A DNA stretch of 64,000 nucleotides from Acidovorax_G lacteus. Lineage in GTDB: Bacteria; Pseudomonadota; Gammaproteobacteria; Burkholderiales; Burkholderiaceae_C. The stretch is from positions 62,001 through 126,000 of the forward strand of contig NZ_BAABEX010000003.1 of assembly GCF_039540375.1 (NCBI RefSeq), given 5' to 3'. Below the pieces are notes generated by a model. The model searched no databases and was not told the origin of the DNA. It saw only the letters and a list, made by a program, of their open reading frames with translations. This document shows positions 55,186 through 62,672 of this stretch, piece after piece (position 1 is the first letter of the stretch; every line of letters begins with the position of its first letter). The translations under genes were made by a program, and so were the position numbers.

Positions 55186-55937
55186 TCAGCGCGCGAGGTA
55201 GCCGCCGTCCACCGGGTAGTAAGCCCCGGTCACGAACGAGGCCCGGTCGCTGCCCAGCCAGGCGACCAGCTCGGCCACCTCTTGGGGCTGGCCCAGGCGG
55301 CCGATGGGATGAGACCCCACCAGCATGGCGTTGACGCCTGCGTCCTGCTCCAGTGCGGCAATCATGGGCGTGTGGATGAAGGCCGGCCCCACCGCATTGA
55401 CGCGCACGCCGTGGGCGCTGTATTCGAGCGCGGCGGCCTTGGTCAGCCCCAGCACGCCGTGCTTGGCGGCGGTGTAGGCGGGGGCCGGGGAAAGGCCACA
55501 GCGCCCAGGATGGACGCGATGTTGACCACCGAACCGCCACCGCCCTGCAGCATGGCCGCGATCTGGTACTTCATGCCGTAGAACACGCCCGAGAGGTTGA
55601 TGTTGATGACCTGCGCCCAGCCGTCGAGCGGATAGTCGGCCGTAGGGGCCTGCGGCCCGCCGATGCCGGCGTTGTTGCAGGCCACGTCCAGGCGACCGTA
55701 CTGCTGCACGGTGCGCTGCACCAGCGCCTCGCAATCGGCCGGGTTGCCCACGTCGCAGGGCACGAACAGCGCCTGCCCGCCCTGCGCGCGCACCAGGGCC
55801 GCGGTTTCCTCGCCGCCGTCCGCCTGTACGTCCGACACGACCACACGCGCGCCTTCGCGAGCGCCCACCAGCGCAATCGCGCGGCCGATGCCCGACGACG
55901 CGCCGGTGACAAGAAGCACTTTGTCTTTGAGCAGCAT
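55186..55937 (-). pseudogene. SDR-family oxidoreductase gene with a single-base frameshift
   Basis: From ATG 55937 (AGGAG upstream) the protein reads LKDKVLLVTGASSGIGRAIALV, then NNAGIG and SVVNIASILGAVAF. Near 55487-55491 the frame shifts: the conserved AYTAAKHGVLGLTKAAALEY with the catalytic Tyr-Lys, through to VTGAYYPVDGGYLAR, continues in another frame. Total length 752 nt is one base short of 251 codons. A base is missing next to TTTCCCCGGCCCCCGCC. Either a real inactivating deletion or a sequencing error in a GC run. Otherwise a classical 250-aa short-chain dehydrogenase. Confidence 0.85.
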
Positions 55938-56203
55938 GGAGAACTCCTGAGAGAGGGATGACACAGGCGGAGCGCGGCCGTCGGCCGTGCGTTGCGGGCC
56001 ATTGTGGACAGCCTGTCGGCCCACCGCCTTGACTTGCGTCAGGACTGCCCCTGCGTCGCCGCACTCAGCATCCGAGCTGCCGATCAAAAGGCCCCAAGGG
56101 CCTCTCAGAGCATCGGGGCCGCCAGCCGCTACCATCGCGTCTGGTGCGGGCCCGCGGGGCCCGGCCGTGCAGGCGGCTTGCGCCTGCCCCACCCCCGATC
56201 CGG

Positions 56204-57427
56204 ATGCCTGCCTTTTCTTTTGAAGCCCTGGACGCCCAGGGACACACCCGCAAGGGCCTGCTCGAAGCCGACAGCGCCAAGGCTGCGCGCAGCCTGCTGC
56301 GCGCACAGGCGCTGGTACCGCTGGCGGTGGAGCCCGTGCGCGCGGGCGACGCCGAGGGCAGCGGCCCGCGCAGCAGCCTGTGGAGCCGCCCGGTGTTCAG
56401 CCCCACGGCGCTGGCGATCTGGACGCGACAGCTGGCGGGGCTGGTGTCGTCGGGCCTGCCGCTCGAACGCGCGCTGACGGCGCTGTCCGACGAAGCCGAT
56501 GACGAGCGCCAGCGCCTGCTGGTGGCCGCGCTGCGCGCCGAGGTGAACGCGGGCGCCACCTTTGCCAGTGCGCTCGGGCAACATCCGCGCGAGTTTTCCG
56601 AGATTTACCGCGCGGTGATCGGTGCAGGCGAGCACAGCGGCAACCTGGGCTTGGTGCTGGACCGCCTGGCCGACGATCTGGAAGAACGCCAGGCGCTGCG
56701 CGCCAAGCTGGTGGCCGCAGCGCTGTACCCGGCCATCGTCACCGTGGCGGCGCTGCTTATCGTGCTGCTGCTCATGGGCTACGTGGTGCCGCAGGTGGCC
56801 GGGGTGTTCACCGGCACCAAGCGCGCACTGCCCACGCTCACGGTGGTGGTCATGGCCATCAGCGATGCGGTACGCGCCCACGGGCTCACGCTGCTGGGCC
56901 TGTTGGTGCTGGGCGGGCTGGCCGCACGCTGGGCGCTGGCACGCGAGGCGGTACGCCTGCGCTTTGACGCCGCCTGGCTGCGCCTGCCGGTGCTGGGCAA
57001 GCTCGCGCGCGGCTACAACGCGGCGCGCTTTGCGTCCACACTCGCCATGCTGGCGGCCGCGGGCGTGCCCATCCTCAAGGCGCTGCAGGCGGCGGCCGAC
57101 ACGCTCAACAACCGCGCCCTGCGTGCCGACGCGCTCGATGCGCTGGTGATGGTGCGCGAAGGCGCGCCGCTGGCGTCGGCCCTGGCACAGAAAAAGCGCT
57201 TCCCGGGCCTGCTGCCCATGTTTGCCCGGCTGGGCGAGCAAACCGGGCAGCTTGCGCCCATGCTGCAGCGCGCGGCGGTGCAGTTGGCCACCGAGGTGCA
57301 GCGCCGATCGGTGCAACTGGCCACGGTGCTGGAGCCCGTGCTCATCGTCGCCATGGGCGTGGTGGTACTCATCATCGTGCTGGCCGTGCTGCAGCCCATC
57401 ATCCAGCTCAACCAGTTCGTCAAGTAA
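56204..57427 (+). CDS. gspF: Type II secretion inner-membrane platform protein GspF
   Basis: 407 aa. N-terminus FSFEALDAQGHTRKGLLEADS, then two T2SF domains, each with FxRxLAxLxxxGxPL-type helices (IWTRQLAGLVSSGLPLERAL; RFASTLAMLAAAGVPILKAL) and IGAGEHSGNL, with three membrane spans. Length and features fit GspF (PilC is similar). No other gsp gene adjoins it: left is the SDR gene, right a 5'-nucleotidase, so gspE and pseudopilins must lie elsewhere. ATG 56204 before PAFSFEALD. Confidence 0.9.
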   Translation: MPAFSFEALDAQGHTRKGLLEADSAKAARSLLRAQALVPLAVEPVRAGDAEGSGPRSSLWSRPVFSPTALAIWTRQLAGLVSSGLPLERALTALSDEADDERQRLLVAALRAEVNAGATFASALGQHPREFSEIYRAVIGAGEHSGNLGLVLDRLADDLEERQALRAKLVAAALYPAIVTVAALLIVLLLMGYVVPQVAGVFTGTKRALPTLTVVVMAISDAVRAHGLTLLGLLVLGGLAARWALAREAVRLRFDAAWLRLPVLGKLARGYNAARFASTLAMLAAAGVPILKALQAAADTLNNRALRADALDALVMVREGAPLASALAQKKRFPGLLPMFARLGEQTGQLAPMLQRAAVQLATEVQRRSVQLATVLEPVLIVAMGVVVLIIVLAVLQPIIQLNQFVK

Positions 57428-57438
57428 ACGGCCCCACC

Positions 57439-58356
57439 ATGCCCCTGACCCTGGACGACAAGCTCGTCGTAGCGATTTCCTCGCGGGCGCTGTTCGACTT
57501 CGAGGAAGAAAACCGCGTGTTCGAGCACGGCAACGACGCCGCCTATGTGGAACTGCAGCGCAGGCGGCTGGACATCCCGGCCGCGCCTGGCGTGGCGTTT
57601 TCGCTGGTGCGCAAGCTGCTGGCCTTCAACACGGCCGAGCACCAGCGCGTGGAAGTGGTGGTGCTCTCGCGCAACGACCCGGTCAGCGGCATGCGCGTAT
57701 TCCGCTCCTGCCAGGCACACGGCCTGGCCAGCATCCAGCGCGGCGTGTTCACCCAGGGGCGCGATCCGTTCCGCTACCTGCGGCCGCTGGGCGCGCACCT
57801 GTTCCTGTCGGCCAACGGGGCTGATGTGCGCGAGGCACTGCTGCTCGGCTACCCGGCCGCCCGCGTGCTCACCGAATCGGCGCAGGCCGCCGACTCCAAC
57901 CCACTGGAAGTGCGCATCGCGTTCGACGGTGACGCGGTGCTGTTCTCGGACGAAGCCGAGCGCGTGTACCAGGCCCAAGGGCTGGAGGCCTTCCAGCAGC
58001 ACGAGACCGACAAGGCCGCGCTGCCGCTGCCCGAGGGCCCATTCAAGCCCCTGCTGGCCGCGCTGCACCGGCTGCAGCAGGCGGGCAGCACGGGCATGCG
58101 CATCCGCACCGCGCTGGTGACGGCGCGCAGCGCCCCGGCGCACGAACGCGCGATCCGCACGCTGATGGACTGGGACATCGCCGTGGACGAGGCCATGTTC
58201 CTCGGTGGGCTGCCCAAGGGCGAGTTCCTGCGCGAGTTTGAGCCCGACTTTTTCTTCGACGACCAGACGGGCCATGTGGCCTCGGCTGCGCGCCATGTGC
58301 CAGCGGGGCATGTGAGCAGCGGCATCGCCAATCTGCAGGGTCCCACGGGGGGCTGA
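57439..58356 (+). CDS. Cytosolic 5'-nucleotidase (PF06189-type)
   Basis: 305 aa. Family-specific N-terminus VVAISSRALFDFEEENRVFEHGNDAAYVELQ, middle VEVVVLSRNDPVSGMRVF and LFLSANGADVREAL, and an acidic catalytic-type segment VRIAFDGDAVLFSDEAERVY. C-terminal FEPDFFFDDQTGHVASAARH. Expected to dephosphorylate nucleoside monophosphates. Starts 11 bp after gspF, so probably on the same transcript, with no obvious functional link. Confidence 0.9.
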   Translation: MPLTLDDKLVVAISSRALFDFEEENRVFEHGNDAAYVELQRRRLDIPAAPGVAFSLVRKLLAFNTAEHQRVEVVVLSRNDPVSGMRVFRSCQAHGLASIQRGVFTQGRDPFRYLRPLGAHLFLSANGADVREALLLGYPAARVLTESAQAADSNPLEVRIAFDGDAVLFSDEAERVYQAQGLEAFQQHETDKAALPLPEGPFKPLLAALHRLQQAGSTGMRIRTALVTARSAPAHERAIRTLMDWDIAVDEAMFLGGLPKGEFLREFEPDFFFDDQTGHVASAARHVPAGHVSSGIANLQGPTGG

Positions 58357-58420
58357 GCGCTTGTCACGCCTCGCAACACCTGGGGCAGAACCTTGGATTC
58401 CGGCCGGACTCCGTCTGTCC

Positions 58421-58873
58421 ATGGCCTTCCGCAATGTTTTCGCAACGACCACCCTTCTGAGCCCAGGGGTCACCCGGCTGGCTGCATGCGCGGTTTTGCT
58501 GTGGGGCCTGTGCGGTGCAGCCGTCTCACCGGCCTGGGCGACAGACCCCGCGCCCAGCGCCCCATCAGCGAGCCACCCGCAGGGCACGGACGGCGTGAGT
58601 GCGGGGGAGCTCAAGGCACAGCGTGAATTCAAGCTGCTCGACTTCAACCGGGACGGACGCCTGAGCCGGCAAGAGATCGCACTGGTGCCCCGGCTGGCCG
58701 CGGTGTTCGATGAGGCCGATACCGATCGCGATGGGTACGTGAGCTACGACGAGGTGCGGGCCTACGCGGCCCAGGTGCGTGCGCGGCGCGACCGAGATCG
58801 CCTGCAGGCGTCCACACCACCTGCCGAGCAGCCCACGCCGCCCCCGGGCGACGCCGCCGGTGTACGGCGCTGA
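58421..58873 (+). CDS. Secreted EF-hand calcium-binding protein
   Basis: 150 aa. Signal peptide at about 1-41 (LAACAVLLWGLCGAAVSPAWA). Two EF-hand loops follow: DFNRDGRLSRQE (74-85) and DTDRDGYVSYDE (100-111). Each has acidic residues at loop positions 1, 5 and 12, so calcium binding is plausible. Ends in a Pro-rich tail. ATG 58421 preferred over an upstream in-frame TTG. Acts in the periplasm; role unknown. Confidence 0.82.
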   Translation: MAFRNVFATTTLLSPGVTRLAACAVLLWGLCGAAVSPAWATDPAPSAPSASHPQGTDGVSAGELKAQREFKLLDFNRDGRLSRQEIALVPRLAAVFDEADTDRDGYVSYDEVRAYAAQVRARRDRDRLQASTPPAEQPTPPPGDAAGVRR

Positions 58874-58929
58874 GCGCAGCGCCCCGAAAGCCCGCGCCAC
58901 AGCCCTTTCGAGGAGCAGACGCCAAAAGG

Positions 58930-58979
58930 GCCTCTCGTGCTTGATAATCAAGCACGAGCAGCTACACATTTCATAGCAA
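58930..58979 (+). repeat. Dispersed palindromic repeat, copy 6
   Basis: Left arm CTCGTGCTTGA, right arm TCAAGCACGAGCAGC, tail TACACATTTCATAGCAA. Lies between the convergent EF-hand and 59064 genes. Confidence 0.85.
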
Positions 58980-59063
58980 GCCAAACCCTGCTGCACGGCG
59001 ATCCTGCCCGGACAGACCACGAAAGGCCCCGTCGGTCGCATCCCCTCTGGCCACCCGCGGCCC

Positions 59064-59495
59064 TCACAGCCCGCTGGTGCGCTTGATCTTGGGGTCCGAG
59101 TAGGTCAGAGGCTCGTTGCGCACCTGATTGGCCAGGCGCTCCTGCAGGGCGGTCTTGTTGACCTCCTGCGCCATGTCCACCGCCGTGCCGCTGGCCCGCC
59201 ACATCGACTGGATGAACTCCAGCAGCTGCTTGTAAATCGGCTCCTTGGGCGGCTCGGGCGGTTCCTCAGTGGTTTCCTTTTTCTTGACCTCGGTCCAGTC
59301 GCGGTTGGGCGATTCGGGAGCCGACGGCTTGTCGGGCTCGCGCACCACGGCGCCCTCACCCAGCCGGTCGAGCGACTCGACCGGATTGGCCAGATTCACC
59401 GGCCGCACCGGCGGAGCGCCGGAAGCCCCGGTCGAATACAAATCAGCGCCCTGAGGACGCCATACCGGCGAACGGTCAACAGGAGGGATTTGCAT
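59064..59495 (-). CDS. Protein of unknown function (143 aa)
   Basis: Soluble, no signal peptide. A Pro/Ser-rich first half (PPVDRSPVWRPQGADLYSTG), a charged KKKETTEEPPEPPKEPIY linker, then a single amphipathic helical region (QLLEFIQSMWRASGTAVDMAQEVNKTAL) ending NEPLTYSDPKIKRTSGL. No known domain recognised. The 175 bp upstream is AT-richer than the surroundings and contains a perfect 8+8 palindrome (59601-59620), suggesting specific regulation. Confidence 0.72.
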   Translation of the reverse strand: MQIPPVDRSPVWRPQGADLYSTGASGAPPVRPVNLANPVESLDRLGEGAVVREPDKPSAPESPNRDWTEVKKKETTEEPPEPPKEPIYKQLLEFIQSMWRASGTAVDMAQEVNKTALQERLANQVRNEPLTYSDPKIKRTSGL

Positions 59496-59600
59496 GACAG
59501 TGGCCCATGAAGTTCGGAAGGGGACGGACTTCGCCCGTCTTCGTACTTCATTACGGCAAAAAGAAAGGGAAATTGAGCCCTTTTTTCACCTTTGCACACC

Positions 59601-59620
59601 CTTACGTAGTTATACGTAAG
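59601..59620. promoter_or_regulatory. Perfect inverted repeat upstream of the 59064 gene
   Basis: CTTACGTA-GTTA-TACGTAAG: 8-bp arms, 4-bp spacer, 106 bp before the gene start at 59495, in an AT-rich patch. A further half-site (CTTACG) lies 20 bp away at 59639-59644. On the minus strand the centre contains TATAAC, a possible -10. Looks like an operator for a dimeric regulator that I cannot name. Confidence 0.5.
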
Positions 59621-59670
59621 AACAAACTCCGCACATTCTTACGCAGGCCGCATGGCGACTGGAAGTCTTG

Positions 59671-60153
59671 CTACAAAAACCGTTCGAGCAGGCGACGCGA
59701 TGCGCGGTCGAGCGCCGTGGAATCGGGCACCAGGAACTGCAATCCGTCGCTGCCGGCGATCAGCAGACGGGTACGGCCCGCAAGGCGGCGGATGTCCTCT
59801 TCGGCCTTGAGCACCAGCCGCGACGGGCCGCGGTCGGTCTCGACCTGCCAGGTGCTGGGCGTGGAAAAACTCGACACCGACAGGATGCGTTGGATGGTCG
59901 GCACGAACTCGCGCACGGCCAGGTCTTCTTCGATCAGAGTGCGCACCGGCGCGGGCAAATCGGCCAGGCGGTCGATCCAGGCCAGCTCGTGCCCGTCGGC
60001 GCCCACGAGCGACAGGCCTTCGCCGGGCGCAGCAATGGGAAAGGCGCGCACGGGCACCACACCCTCGTGGGCCGTACCTTCGGCCAACGTGAGCACCAGG
60101 CGGCCATGGGCGTTGCGCGCAAGCGCGAGCGGAGGAAAGGTGGAAGCGGTCAT
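59671..60153 (-). CDS. DUF1854 protein associated with cyanophycin metabolism
   Basis: 160 aa. DUF1854 layout: ARNAHGRLVLTLAEGTAHEGVVPVRAFPIAAPGEG, then HELAWIDRLADLPAPVRTLIEEDLAVREFVPTIQRI, and a WQVETDRGPSRLVLKAEEDIRRL segment that resembles the TrpGDR part of the domain. This family is typically encoded beside an ABC transporter and cyanophycin synthetase genes, as here. It follows the transporter gene by 13 bp. Biochemical role unknown. Confidence 0.88.
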   Translation of the reverse strand: MTASTFPPLALARNAHGRLVLTLAEGTAHEGVVPVRAFPIAAPGEGLSLVGADGHELAWIDRLADLPAPVRTLIEEDLAVREFVPTIQRILSVSSFSTPSTWQVETDRGPSRLVLKAEEDIRRLAGRTRLLIAGSDGLQFLVPDSTALDRASRRLLERFL

Positions 60154-60166
60154 GGCGGGTTCCGGA

Positions 60167-62479
60167 TCAGGACTGGCCCGCAGGGTGGGCGGGGTGGCGC
60201 AGGCTGCTGTCGATGAGCACGCCCGCCGCCTGGGCGTCTTCTTCGGCGCGGCGGGCCTGGGCTTCGTACAGGCGCCAGTACGCGCCCTGCTTGTCCATCA
60301 GTTCATCGTGCGGGCCGACTTCGACAATCTCGCCGCGGTCCATCACCACCAGGCGGTCGGCCTTGCGCAGGGTGGACAGGCGGTGTGCGATCGCAATCGT
60401 GGTGCGGCCCTGCACGAGGTTGTCGAGCGCACGCTGGATCTCTTTTTCGGTCTCGGTGTCCACGGCCGAGGTGGCCTCGTCCAAAATCAGGATGCGCGGG
60501 TCGATCAGCAGCGCGCGCGCAATGCTGATGCGCTGACGCTCACCGCCCGACAGGCCTTGCCCGCGCTCGCCCACCAGGCTGTCGTAGCCATGGGGCAGGC
60601 GCAGGATGAACTCGTGGGCATGCGCTGCGCGCGCCGCGGCCACGATCTCTTCGCGCGTGGCGTCGGGCTTGCCGTAGGCGATGTTCTCGGCAATGGTGCC
60701 GAAAAACAGGAAAGGCTCCTGCAGCACCAGACCGATGTGGCGGCGGTAGTCGGCCACTGCAAAGCGGCGGATGTCCACGCCATCGACCTGGATGGATCCA
60801 TCGCTCACGTCGTAGAAGCGGCTGATGAGGTTGACGAGCGTGCTCTTGCCAGAGCCGCTGTGGCCCACGAGGCCGATCATCTCGCCCGGGCGGATGTCCA
60901 GGTCCAGGTCCTTGATCACGGCCCGGCTGCCGTAGCGGAAACCCACGTTGCGCAGCGCAATCGCGCCTTCGACGCGCTCCACGCGCACCGGCTGGGCCGG
61001 ATCGGGCACATTGCTCACGTGGTCCAGGATGTCGAAGATGCGCTTGGCCCCCGCCGCCGCTTTCTGCGTGACCGAGACGATGCGGCTCATCGAATCCAGC
61101 CGGCCGTAAAAGCGCCCGATGTAGGCAATGAAGGCGGTGAGCACACCCACCGTGATGTCGTTGCGCGACACCAGCCAGATACCGAAGCCCCAGACGACCA
61201 GCAGGCCGATTTCGGTGAGCAGCGACACCGTGGGCGTGAACAGGCTCCAGGTCTTGTTGAGCTTGTCGTTGACTTCGAGGTTGTGCTGATTCGCATCGCG
61301 AAAGCGCTGGGCTTCACGCTTTTCCTGGGCAAAGGCCTTCACCACGCGGATGCCGGGAATGGTGTCGGCCAGCACGTTCGTCACTTCAGACCAGACGCGG
61401 TCGATCTTCTCAAAGCCGGTGCGCAAGCGGTCGCGCACGGTGTGGATCATCCAGCCGATGAACGGCAGCGGCACCAGCGTGACCAGGGCCAGCCACGGAT
61501 TGATGGAGAACAGGATGACCGCCGTCATGGCGATCATTAGCACATCGGTCACGAAATCAAGCGCGTGCAGCGACAGGAACACGTTGATGCGGTCGGTCTC
61601 CGACCCGATGCGCGCCATCAGGTCGCCCGTGCGCTTGCCGCCAAAGTAGTCGAGCGACAGGCGCAGCAGGTGCTCGTAGGTGGTGGTGCGCAAATCGGCA
61701 CCGATGCGCTCGGACACCAAGGCCAGGATGTAGGTGCGCGCCCAGCCCAGCCCCCAGGCCACCAGCGCCGACAGCAGCAGCCCGCCCAGGTACAGCAGCA
61801 CCAGCATGGGATCGATCTTCTGCCCGTTCTGGAACGGGATCAGGATGTCGTCCATCAGCGGAATGGTGAGGTACGGTGGCACCAGCGTGGCCGCGGTGGA
61901 TGCCAGCGTGAGCGCCAGGCCCGCGGCCAGCTGCTTGCGGTAGGGCCGCGCAAAGCGCCACAGGCGCAGCAGCACCCAGGTGGAGGTCTGCGGTGCCTGC
62001 TGACGCGCGCAGGCCGGACATTCTTCGGTGTCTGGCGGCAGCGGCGTGTGGCATACCGGGCACGCGGGATCTTCCTCCACCGCGGTGTACTGCCGGCCGC
62101 TGGCCTGGCGCTCGCACTGCTGCTCGAAGCGCTGCACCAGGCGCAGCGCCTGGGCATGCGCGCCGAGCGTGAAGCGCCACAGCGCCAGGCGCGCGTCGGG
62201 CGAATGCAGCTCCAGCGTACCCACGCCGCCGTGGTCCAGCAGGCGCAGGCTCAGGGCGGCCGACAGGTCCCACCCCTGCCACTGCGTGCCGCCGGGCTCG
62301 CAGGCCAGCAAGCGCTTGGACGTCACCACCACGGCCCCGGCTGCAAACTGCAGCGAGGCCGACAGGTCAACCGCCAGAGCCGCGAGCACGTTCTCATCGG
62401 AAGCGAGCGCCGCTCGCAGGCTGGCCCCCAAGGGGCCCGAAAAGACACCCGAGGCGTCCACAGAATGGTGATGTTGCAT
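60167..62479 (-). CDS. Cyanophycin-associated ABC exporter (fused TMD-NBD) with N-terminal PH-like/zinc-ribbon module
   Basis: 770 aa. Residues 1-125 form a PH-like beta-rich domain, followed by a four-cysteine ribbon (CPVC at 140-143, CPAC at 154-157). A six-span ABC transporter membrane domain lies at about 175-480, then an NBD with Walker A GHSGSGKST, signature LSGGERQRISIARAL and Walker B ILILDEATSAVD. The layout is that of a homodimeric type IV exporter. The N-terminal module is unusual for exporters. It is divergent from cphA and followed by DUF1854; substrate unknown. The start is the ATG before QHHHSVDASG. Confidence 0.9.
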   Translation of the reverse strand: MQHHHSVDASGVFSGPLGASLRAALASDENVLAALAVDLSASLQFAAGAVVVTSKRLLACEPGGTQWQGWDLSAALSLRLLDHGGVGTLELHSPDARLALWRFTLGAHAQALRLVQRFEQQCERQASGRQYTAVEEDPACPVCHTPLPPDTEECPACARQQAPQTSTWVLLRLWRFARPYRKQLAAGLALTLASTAATLVPPYLTIPLMDDILIPFQNGQKIDPMLVLLYLGGLLLSALVAWGLGWARTYILALVSERIGADLRTTTYEHLLRLSLDYFGGKRTGDLMARIGSETDRINVFLSLHALDFVTDVLMIAMTAVILFSINPWLALVTLVPLPFIGWMIHTVRDRLRTGFEKIDRVWSEVTNVLADTIPGIRVVKAFAQEKREAQRFRDANQHNLEVNDKLNKTWSLFTPTVSLLTEIGLLVVWGFGIWLVSRNDITVGVLTAFIAYIGRFYGRLDSMSRIVSVTQKAAAGAKRIFDILDHVSNVPDPAQPVRVERVEGAIALRNVGFRYGSRAVIKDLDLDIRPGEMIGLVGHSGSGKSTLVNLISRFYDVSDGSIQVDGVDIRRFAVADYRRHIGLVLQEPFLFFGTIAENIAYGKPDATREEIVAAARAAHAHEFILRLPHGYDSLVGERGQGLSGGERQRISIARALLIDPRILILDEATSAVDTETEKEIQRALDNLVQGRTTIAIAHRLSTLRKADRLVVMDRGEIVEVGPHDELMDKQGAYWRLYEAQARRAEEDAQAAGVLIDSSLRHPAHPAGQS

Positions 62480-62672
62480 AGTGTTCGGAACCGTCCCGCC
62501 GCACGCTGCGCCAGGGTGGCGCGGGCCGCGGGAGCCGGAATTTTGACCGAAACCACCGCGCTGCGGCGCCACACGGCCGCGCGCACCGCTTGATTTTTCG
62601 GCCCCAACCGGGCGCACAATCACCCCCTTGAGCCGGCCCGACCGGCACCTCCCACCCGAACCTGCCCCATCC
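62480..62672. promoter_or_regulatory. Divergent promoter region between the ABC gene and cphA
   Basis: 193 bp shared upstream region. Toward cphA, TTGATT (62590-62595) and CACAAT (62615-62620) could be a weak promoter, but the spacer is 19 bp. No clear regulator palindrome was found. Divergence suggests shared control. Confidence 0.3.
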
